A model generated the notes under the pieces. The model was not told the DNA's origin. It did not search any database and was given only the letters and a program-made list of their open reading frames with translations. A stretch of DNA of 27,186 nucleotides from Pseudomonadota bacterium (GTDB lineage: Bacteria > Desulfobacterota > Anaeroferrophillalia > Anaeroferrophillales > Tharpellaceae), in assembly GCA_015486505.1 (NCBI GenBank), contig WFRP01000242.1:1-27186 (forward strand). The letters are read 5' to 3'. Position numbers and translations under genes: made by a program. Shown piece by piece: positions 22,190 through 27,186 of this stretch. How positions within the stretch are numbered: the first letter of the stretch is position 1; every line of letters starts with the position of its first letter.

Positions 22190-23271
22190 ACTATTTCCTT
22201 TGCCTGTATTTTTTCACAGCTTGCGCTGATAACCGCAAAAAGATCTTCCGGCGTCGGCACCGAGCCACCCGGCCGGCCATAGAACTCAACCTGACAGTCT
22301 CCCGGAAGACTGAGCTTGACATCTTCCACCATCTGCCCGGTGTTCATCTCCGCCACCAGAAATTTCTTGCTCCGGCTGCCAAGTTCACGCAATCTTTTAC
22401 GGGGAAACGGAAAAAGCGTAATCGGCCGCAGCAGGCCGACTTTCTTTCCGGCTTCCCGGAGCCTGGCGATGGCACTCTTGCCGATGCGGGCGACACTGCC
22501 GAAAGCGACGATGATCAACTCGGCATCGTCGGTATCAACCTCTTCAAACATCACATCATCACGCTCAATGCGCGCGTATTTTTCCTGCAGATGCCAATTG
22601 TGTTTCTCCATCTCGCCATCAGCCAGATAAAGCGATTTAATCAACCGCGGCTTACGCCCTTGCGCCCCAGTAATCAGCCAGTCCCGATCGGGGTCACCGG
22701 CGGTTTTCTCCGGCACCCAGGGCACAATCGGCTCCTTGATCTGACCTAAGATCGCATCGCCTAAAATCAGGGTCAAAATGCGATATTTTTCCGCTATCTC
22801 GAAAGCCCTGATCGTCAGATCATAAAGTTCCTGCCCGGTGTGCGGCGCCAGCACAATCAGCTTGTAATCACCGTGGCCGCCGCCTTTGACCGACTGGAAA
22901 TAATCGCCCTGAGTCGCGTTGATACCGCCTAAACCCGGCCCCTGCCGACTCATATTAACCACTACCGCCGGCAGTTCGTTGCCGGCAAAATAGGAAAAGC
23001 CTTCCTGCATCAGCGAAATGCCGGGACCGCTTGACGAAGTCATCACCCGGGCTCCGGTCGCCGCGGCGCCGATCAACATATTGATTGAGGCAATCTCACT
23101 TTCGGCCTGCAGAAACTCGCCCCCGGCCGCGGGCAGATGCGCGGCCATATATTCGGGAATTTCATTCTGCGGGGTTATCGGATAACCGAAATAGTAACGA
23201 CAGCCAGCGTTAATCGCCGCCATTGCAATCGCTTCATTTCCTTTGGTAAAAACCTTCTTCGGGCTACTCAT
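22186..23271 (-). CDS. korA: 2-oxoacid:ferredoxin oxidoreductase, alpha subunit (KorA/VorB type)
   Basis: Alpha subunit, 361 aa. It has the pyrimidine-binding domain with FGYPITPQNEIPEYMAA and FLQAESEIASINMLIGAAAT, the substrate-contact loop ARVMTSSSGPGISLMQEG, and domain II with the transketolase-like LLRPITLFPFP. The YPITPQNEIPEYM form is typical of proteins named VorB (branched-chain 2-oxoacid type) in anaerobes, so 2-oxoisovalerate or 2-oxoglutarate are the likely substrates; this is from family recall. I start at ATG 23271 (GGAGG nine bases upstream) and not at GTG 23277. Confidence 0.94.
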   Translation of the reverse strand: MSSPKKVFTKGNEAIAMAAINAGCRYYFGYPITPQNEIPEYMAAHLPAAGGEFLQAESEIASINMLIGAAATGARVMTSSSGPGISLMQEGFSYFAGNELPAVVVNMSRQGPGLGGINATQGDYFQSVKGGGHGDYKLIVLAPHTGQELYDLTIRAFEIAEKYRILTLILGDAILGQIKEPIVPWVPEKTAGDPDRDWLITGAQGRKPRLIKSLYLADGEMEKHNWHLQEKYARIERDDVMFEEVDTDDAELIIVAFGSVARIGKSAIARLREAGKKVGLLRPITLFPFPRKRLRELGSRSKKFLVAEMNTGQMVEDVKLSLPGDCQVEFYGRPGGSVPTPEDLFAVISASCEKIQAKEIV

Positions 23272-23277
23272 ATCCAC

Positions 23278-23481
23278 CTACCTCCAGACCGCAAGTGCGA
23301 CATCAGGACACATCTCGGCACAACGGCAGCAGCCGATACAATCGTCCGGATTCACTGCGACCACATACTGATAGCCACCCAGATTAATTTCATTACCAGG
23401 CGCAAGCACTTGCTCGGGACAGGCATCTACGCAAAGGGCGCAGCCCTTACAACGTTCAATCTCAATCTCAACTCTGGCCAT
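23278..23481 (-). CDS. korD: 2-oxoacid:ferredoxin oxidoreductase, delta subunit (2x[4Fe-4S])
   Basis: Small bacterial-type ferredoxin, 67 aa, the electron outlet of the complex. Two complete cluster motifs are visible: C11-x2-C14-x2-C17-x3-C21-P and C48-x2-C51-x2-C54-x3-C58-P, with an extra C52. It is the first gene of the operon, behind a sigma-70 promoter, and its stop is just upstream of the korA start. Confidence 0.95.
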   Translation of the reverse strand: MARVEIEIERCKGCALCVDACPEQVLAPGNEINLGGYQYVVAVNPDDCIGCCRCAEMCPDVALAVWR

Positions 23482-23551
23482 CGTCTTTACTCTCTCCCTA
23501 TGGGCTACTATATCAATAATTCACAATACATAATAAATAACTTGCGCTCTC

Positions 23552-23580
23552 CTATAATGGCTGAACTGTCCGCTTGTCAA
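23552..23580 (-). promoter_or_regulatory. Sigma-70 promoter of the kor operon
   Basis: On the minus strand: TTGACA, exactly 17 bp, TTATAG. A consensus -35 and five-of-six -10 with ideal spacing, about 70 bp before korD. R1 copy 9 starts 12 bp upstream of the -35 box. Confidence 0.85.
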
Positions 23581-23591
23581 CCAAAATCACT

Positions 23592-23751
23592 TTAGTACCT
23601 TACAGGTTATTTTCTTGTTTTTTTCGACAGTTTTTTTAACTATAAAAACAAGAAAATGTTCTGATAAGAGCACTTATTTGCGACCAGCGGAAGTGCCCCT
23701 GGGTGCGGGCCGCAAGGCCCTGTTTGGGTTGCGGGAGTTGTTCCCGCATTA
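23592..23751 (-). repeat. R1 repeat copy 9 (array unit 1)
   Basis: First unit of a three-unit head-to-tail array. It has a divergent loop (TTTTTTTCGACAGTTTTTTT followed by AACTATAAAAACAAG) that extends the stem TTTTCTTGTTTTT/AAAAACAAGAAAA. It carries one D module and hairpin TTGCGGGAGTTGTTCCCGCA. Confidence 0.92.
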
Positions 23752-23875
23752 GTACCTTACAGGTTATTTTCTGCACCAAAAAACAAGATTTAATAATCAG
23801 AAAATGTTCTGATAAGAGTACTTATTTGCGGGCCGAAAAGGCTCCGTTTGGGTTGCGGGATATGTTCCCGCATTA
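23749..23875 (-). repeat. R1 repeat copy 10 (array unit 2)
   Basis: Unit with the long loop, no D module (GTACTTATTTGCGGGCCG), and hairpin TTGCGGGATATGTTCCCGCA. It shares the TTA junction with both neighbours. Confidence 0.92.
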
Positions 23876-24010
23876 GTACCTTACAGGTTATTTTCGGTTT
23901 GAAAAAACAAGAAAATGTTCTGATAAGAGTACTTATTTGCGACCAGCGGAAGCGCCCCTGGGGTACGGGCCTTAAGGCTCTGTTTGGGTTGCGGGACCGG
24001 TTCCCGCATT
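23873..24010 (-). repeat. R1 repeat copy 11 (array unit 3)
   Basis: Unit with the short loop (CGGTTTGAAAAAAC), one D module and hairpin TTGCGGGACCGGTTCCCGCA. It ends 4 bp from the stop codon of the PilZ-like gene. Three adjacent units therefore carry three different loop types. Confidence 0.92.
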
Positions 24011-24014
24011 TGCT

Positions 24015-24725
24015 CTACATAAATGAATAAAACGAGAAATCATCGGTACCGACATCGGTGGGGAGCTGCTCAAAAAAATCGGTCGCCGCCGCCAGAAAAT
24101 CCAGATATTCCTGAAAATGCCGACTGTCGCTGACCTTTTCAATCTTACAACCGTAATAATAAAAACCGTCAACCCGATCGGTCTTGATGTTTTTGACGCT
24201 GCATTTGATTTTCAGGCGGCAGTCGGCCCTGACATTCATTTCGAGCAGAAAATTGCGGGCGATCTTCTCTTCACAGACAATACCGACCCCCTGACGGCCG
24301 ATATCAACCACATAAGAACGCCGCGAGAGCAAAACATCGTGGCCGTCCTTGTGCCGGGCCGTCAAATTTACCGGAACAAAACCACTGTAACGGGGGGCAT
24401 TCCAGAGTTTCTCGGTAATAATATCCTTAAGTTCCGGCAATTTCAGGCAGAGATGATAAAACGGAACATAGCTGACCTTTAAAACCTGGGTTTTTAAACT
24501 GTATTTAACGCCCGCATATTCATAACTTACATAAATAAGATTATTAACATAAACCGAATCAAAATAGCGCCACTTGCCGGCTTTGGTCCGGTATTTAGGC
24601 CGATCGATAATCAGAGTGTCGGCAACCCTGGTCAATATGTGGGAGACATACTGATCACCACCGACAATACGGCTGACATCGGCCTCCTGATACTGAGCAA
24701 ATTTAAGTTCCGCAACCACCACCAC
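24015..24725 (-). CDS. PilZ-like protein with degenerate c-di-GMP motif
   Basis: A 236-aa protein that looks like a two-domain YcgR-type PilZ protein. An N-terminal beta-rich domain (about 30-105, TLIIDRPKYRTKAGKWRYFD, then IYVSYEYAGVKYSLKTQVLK) precedes a PilZ-like barrel (about 108-205). PilZ domains bind c-di-GMP through RxxxR and (D/N)xSxxG. Here the matching positions read R112-YSG-F116 and D141-IGRQ-G146, so the second Arg and the Ser are lost. The fold call rests on this pattern and is moderate. GTG at 24725 with GGGAG seven bases upstream is the likely start, overlapping coaE by 23 bp. In a flagellated organism a brake-like role is possible but the ligand may have changed. Confidence 0.6.
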   Translation of the reverse strand: MVVVAELKFAQYQEADVSRIVGGDQYVSHILTRVADTLIIDRPKYRTKAGKWRYFDSVYVNNLIYVSYEYAGVKYSLKTQVLKVSYVPFYHLCLKLPELKDIITEKLWNAPRYSGFVPVNLTARHKDGHDVLLSRRSYVVDIGRQGVGIVCEEKIARNFLLEMNVRADCRLKIKCSVKNIKTDRVDGFYYYGCKIEKVSDSRHFQEYLDFLAAATDFFEQLPTDVGTDDFSFYSFM

Positions 24726-25362
24726 AGCACAACTCCCGTTCCTTTTGTAAATCCCGCCAGATTTTTTCTACCTGAGTTCTGGTATAGTCAAGATTGCCGG
24801 TGTTATCAACCACAAAATCGGCAAACTCCAGTTTCTCGGCAATCGGGAACTGGGATTCCATAATTTTCGCCGCCGCCGCCGGACTGATATTATCACGCTT
24901 GACCAGGCGCTCTTTCTGAACCTCGGCCGGGACATAAACCACCAGAATTTTGTCAAAAAGATCCTGCAGATTCAACTCAATCAGCAACGGTACCGCCACC
25001 TGAATAATTGCCTCAGGCTTTGCCGCCGCAATCGCGCCCGCCTGCCGCATAAACTCTTCGTGAATCAATGGGTGAATAAAACTTTCGAGTTTTTTCAGTT
25101 TTTCCCACTCCCCGAAAACCATAGCTGAAACTTTTTTTCGATCGAGAGAACCATCTCCGGCCAGAACCTGCCGGCCGAAATAGTTAACTATTTTTGCGAG
25201 GCCCGGAGTACCCGGTTCCACCACCTGCCGGGCAATCAGATCAAAATCGATCAACGGCGCGCCCAATTTAGCCAACATTGCGGAAACGGTACTTTTACCG
25301 CCGGCAATACCACCGGTAACGCCTAAAAGAGTACAACGGCTATCACCCAAAGCATTTTTCAT
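24703..25362 (-). CDS. coaE: Dephospho-CoA kinase CoaE
   Basis: Catalyses the last step of coenzyme A synthesis, ATP-dependent 3'-phosphorylation of dephospho-CoA, in the cytoplasm. It is 219 aa, slightly long. P-loop GGIAGGKST (17-25); the family strings LIDFDLIARQVVEPGTPGL and FIHPLIHEEF; and the lid/CoA region VQKERLVKRDNISPAAAAKI. The final residues (CCGGGCGT) form a Cys/Gly tail that reads into the start of the PilZ-like gene and is probably not part of the catalytic fold. The ribosome binding site is weak. Confidence 0.93.
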   Translation of the reverse strand: MKNALGDSRCTLLGVTGGIAGGKSTVSAMLAKLGAPLIDFDLIARQVVEPGTPGLAKIVNYFGRQVLAGDGSLDRKKVSAMVFGEWEKLKKLESFIHPLIHEEFMRQAGAIAAAKPEAIIQVAVPLLIELNLQDLFDKILVVYVPAEVQKERLVKRDNISPAAAAKIMESQFPIAEKLEFADFVVDNTGNLDYTRTQVEKIWRDLQKERELCCGGGCGT

Positions 25363-25407
25363 TATCTTGACAAGTAACGGTAATATTATCGGCCATCAGT
25401 ACTTTTT

Positions 25408-26226
25408 CTACACCGCAACCGTAAATTTCCAGGCACAAAACCAGCCTTCCGGATGAGCGTCGGGAGGACAGCCGACACACTCAGTCTTAATCCGGGAATC
25501 AATCGTCCGGGCAAAATATGGATATTCCACCAGGCCGGCTGATTTACAGGGATAATCCGCCAGGCCTTTTCGCTGACGGGCCATCTGCACCCGACATTCA
25601 TTCATCCGGAAAATAAAACAGTCTTCGTCAACGTCTTCAATTGACTGTTTATTTATCAGAGCATACATCCTGAAAGCCAAAGCTTTTTTCAGGGCCGCAA
25701 TGCCGCCATTTTCCGGCAGGTCCAGCAGTTCTTTAATCCGTTCCGCTTCGTAGGGTGAATAACGAGTCCAGCAGGTATCATTACAGCGCTTGGCATCATT
25801 CATACCATGCTCTTTTTCTACTGCCTGAAACCAGATCCCGTCATTCGCGAGCCAGTTCACCCCCAGGTTTTTCAAGAGATCGAGCAATTCTTCCCGGGAA
25901 AGTTTGTGCAAATGCGTCGGCACCCCGTCTTTGACCTCGAAACCGAAAATCTTACCCAAGCGATTAAGCTGATTGCCGAAACTGACATTCCAGGCTTTTT
26001 TTTCAACCGCCGCTGCTTTTTCAACCCCGAGCTGATGTTCAACCTGGGACAACCAGTATCCGTAATGCACAATTGTCCGGCGAAAGGAATCCACGACCAT
26101 TTTTACCAAAAGCGCGTCATCCGCCTCTTCGCTTATGATTTTACTCATATCGTCTATATCACTCATATCATTGCTCCCATAGCAGTTTTCCCTCTTTTTT
26201 GACGTTAACGCGTCTATATCACTCAC
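25408..26226 (-). CDS. DUF6125-like cytosolic protein
   Basis: A soluble protein of about 272 aa. The C-terminal half has a dense conserved-looking pattern: FIFRMNECRVQMARQRKGL, then DYPCKSAGLVEYPYFARTID, TECVGCPPDAHPEGWFCAWK. Six or so cysteines suggest a metal or thiol site. It resembles the DUF6125 family frequent in Desulfobacterota and other anaerobes; the name is from memory. The start is ambiguous because the initiation region is duplicated 60 bp apart. GTG at 26226 (GGGGAG upstream, just past the previous stop) and ATG at 26166 (GGGAG upstream) both have ribosome binding sites seven bases away. The upstream neighbour's stop is 1 bp from the first of these, indicating one operon. Confidence 0.65.
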   Translation of the reverse strand: MSDIDALTSKKRENCYGSNDMSDIDDMSKIISEEADDALLVKMVVDSFRRTIVHYGYWLSQVEHQLGVEKAAAVEKKAWNVSFGNQLNRLGKIFGFEVKDGVPTHLHKLSREELLDLLKNLGVNWLANDGIWFQAVEKEHGMNDAKRCNDTCWTRYSPYEAERIKELLDLPENGGIAALKKALAFRMYALINKQSIEDVDEDCFIFRMNECRVQMARQRKGLADYPCKSAGLVEYPYFARTIDSRIKTECVGCPPDAHPEGWFCAWKFTVAV

Positions 26227-26238
26227 ATCATTGCTCCC
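26151..26238. repeat. Duplicated translation start region (two 28-bp copies, 60-bp period)
   Basis: CGTCTATATCACTCATATCA plus TTGCTCCC at 26151-26178 recurs with one substitution at 26211-26238. On the minus strand each copy carries GGGAGCAATGAT followed by ATG or GTG and AGTGATATAGACG, that is, a ribosome binding site, a start codon and four codons. Confidence 0.85.
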
Positions 26239-26698
26239 CTTTTTCTCCGAGATCAAATCGCTTCCGCTTTATTCTGATATAAAAGCCGCCGGCATTATCG
26301 TTCTCAAGTAATTCCGCAATCCGAAAATGGGCCGTCGGCAAACAGCGGGCGCTGAATGCACCCGACTTTATCTTGACCCGCAGCACCCCGCCCGCATCAA
26401 GTTTCAAACTTTCCGGCTGCAGAATTTCACGACTGCCGTCGTCAATTTCCAGCACTATTTCCTGAAGGTTTCCGGATTCATCCTTTTTAACCTCCACATC
26501 ACGAACAAAATACGGCGTTTCCGCGACTTTAACCGGGGCCCGTTTGCCCTTGTAATCAATGTAAAATTCGCCGCTTGTCTCATCCACAGTTAAAGATCTT
26601 TTAAACAGGCTGAGAACCTCGGGGTGGATAATCTTATTGCCTTCGTACAACCACTCTCCCTGGCTGTTTATAAAAATTTCACCACTGATATTTTCCAT
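26228..26698 (-). CDS. DUF1285-like protein
   Basis: A 156-aa protein with the layout of DUF1285: an N-terminal WLYEGNKIIHPEVLSLFKRS (polar residue, Gly, Ile/Asn at start; Leu-Phe later), then GEFYIDYKGKRAPVKVAETP with YFVRDVEV, and a strand-rich C-terminal half. The function of the family is not established. The start ATG has GGAAG six bases upstream. It leads the operon DUF1285-DUF6125-coaE-pilZ-like and has a possible sigma-70 promoter at 26745-26773. Confidence 0.65.
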   Translation of the reverse strand: MENISGEIFINSQGEWLYEGNKIIHPEVLSLFKRSLTVDETSGEFYIDYKGKRAPVKVAETPYFVRDVEVKKDESGNLQEIVLEIDDGSREILQPESLKLDAGGVLRVKIKSGAFSARCLPTAHFRIAELLENDNAGGFYIRIKRKRFDLGEKGEQ

Positions 26699-26744
26699 AA
26701 TTTTCTTCCTGTTGCCGGCATTGTAAACATTTTGTCAAAGTGAA

Positions 26745-26773
26745 AACCTACACAGACTCTCAAGCAATGTCAA
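26745..26773 (-). promoter_or_regulatory. Possible sigma-70 promoter of the DUF1285-coaE operon
   Basis: On the minus strand: TTGACA, 17 bp, TAGGTT. A perfect -35 but weak -10, about 50 bp before the start codon. The remaining 26699-26885 gap shows nothing else I can support. Confidence 0.4.
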
Positions 26774-26885
26774 GAAACAATCCATAAAAAACCTATGTTC
26801 TTTCACCTGCCTCTACTTACTTACTTCGATTTCGAACAGCCGGAAAGAGGTTGCTAAGCCGGTGACTTTCTGGTAAATCTGAAAA

Positions 26886-27086
26886 TAATGCGGGAGCAGA
26901 TCCCGCAACCCAAAAGAAAGTTACCGGCCCGTACCCTGCGGAGCCCTGCGGCCCGCACCCAGAGGGCAATCCGCTGGTCGCACCCCAAGGGCACTTCCGT
27001 TGGGCGCAAATAAGTACTCTTATCAGAACATTTTCTGATTATTAAATCTTGTTTTTTGGTACAGAAAATAACCTGTAAGGTACTAA
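26886..27086 (+). repeat. R1 repeat copy 12 (two D modules)
   Basis: Longest unit, about 200 bp. After hairpin TGCGGGAGCAGATCCCGCA it has an expanded GC-rich part (GGCCCGTACCC...GGCCCGCACCC). Two consecutive D modules follow (26958-26982 and 26983-27008), each ending CGCA. The standard arm, long loop and arm end GGTACTAA. Confidence 0.9.
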
Positions 27087-27186
27087 TGCGGGAACAAATC
27101 CCGCAACCCAAACGGAGCCCTGCGGCCCGCACCCAGGGGCACTTCCGTTGGTCGCAAATAAGTACTCTTATCAGAACATTTTCTGA
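27084..27186 (+). repeat. R1 repeat copy 13 (cut by window edge)
   Basis: In tandem with copy 12, sharing TAA. Hairpin TGCGGGAACAAATCCCGCA, one D module (CCCAGGGGCACTTCCGTTGG), then the left arm until the window ends. The array continues beyond the window. Confidence 0.9.

Noticed and set aside
23592..24010. Possible CRISPR array
   Set aside because: Units are 120-160 bp, internally palindromic and directly joined, with no unique spacers of constant length and no cas genes.
23848..24030. Small ORFs beginning MGCGICSRIS-like in the repeats (also near 3260 and 26854)
   Set aside because: The same peptide string recurs because it is a translation of the R1 terminal hairpin. Frames differ between copies and no ribosome binding sites are present.

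Overview
The window comes from a flagellated, Gram-negative, probably anaerobic bacterium. The gene order motA / motB-like / motB / fliL-M-N-O-P-Q-R / flhB-A-F-G / fliA / cheY / flgF-flgG is typical of the former Deltaproteobacteria (Desulfobacterota and relatives). The four-subunit 2-oxoacid:ferredoxin oxidoreductase and a DUF6125-like protein fit the same group. This is inferred from gene content only; no marker gene fixes the species. Base composition is near 50% GC.

Layout, right to left because almost everything is on the minus strand. (1) 27186-24000: repeats, then an operon of a DUF1285-like protein, a DUF6125-like protein, CoaE and a divergent PilZ-like protein. (2) 24010-23592: three tandem copies of a dispersed repeat. 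(3) 23580-20818: a textbook sigma-70 promoter, korD-korA-korB-korC, and a strong intrinsic terminator. (4) 20730-16267: a candidate sigma-54 promoter, motA, a divergent MotB-like gene, motB, fliL and fliM, with repeat copies in the gaps. (5) 16256-6612: tightly packed export and regulatory genes fliN to fliA with no repeats. (6) 6589-3301: two repeat copies, cheY, and a sensor kinase / sigma-54 activator pair like FlrB-FlrC. (7) 3190-2741: a small unknown Arg-rich protein behind a near-perfect sigma-28 (FliA) promoter. (8) 2737-2254: the only plus-strand gene, a DtxR-family metalloregulator. (9) 2213-1: a strong sigma-54 promoter, flgF, repeat elements, flgG, more repeats.

How it works together: the kinase and sigma-54 activator would switch on the motA and flgF promoters. 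The Fli/Flh proteins build the C-ring and export gate, and FlhF/FlhG set flagellar number and place. FliA then drives late genes, apparently including the unknown gene at 2741-3064. MotA/MotB power the motor and CheY biases it.

The most striking non-coding feature is a modular palindromic repeat family (called R1 here). It has at least 13 copies, all intergenic, singly or in tandem. It carries a 25-bp submodule present 0, 1 or 2 times and interchangeable hairpin loops. One R1 copy is split by a 241-bp MITE-like element with 14-bp terminal inverted repeats and a 9-bp target duplication. R1 copies touch gene signals directly: one supplies the flgF stop codon and abuts the flgG ribosome binding site.
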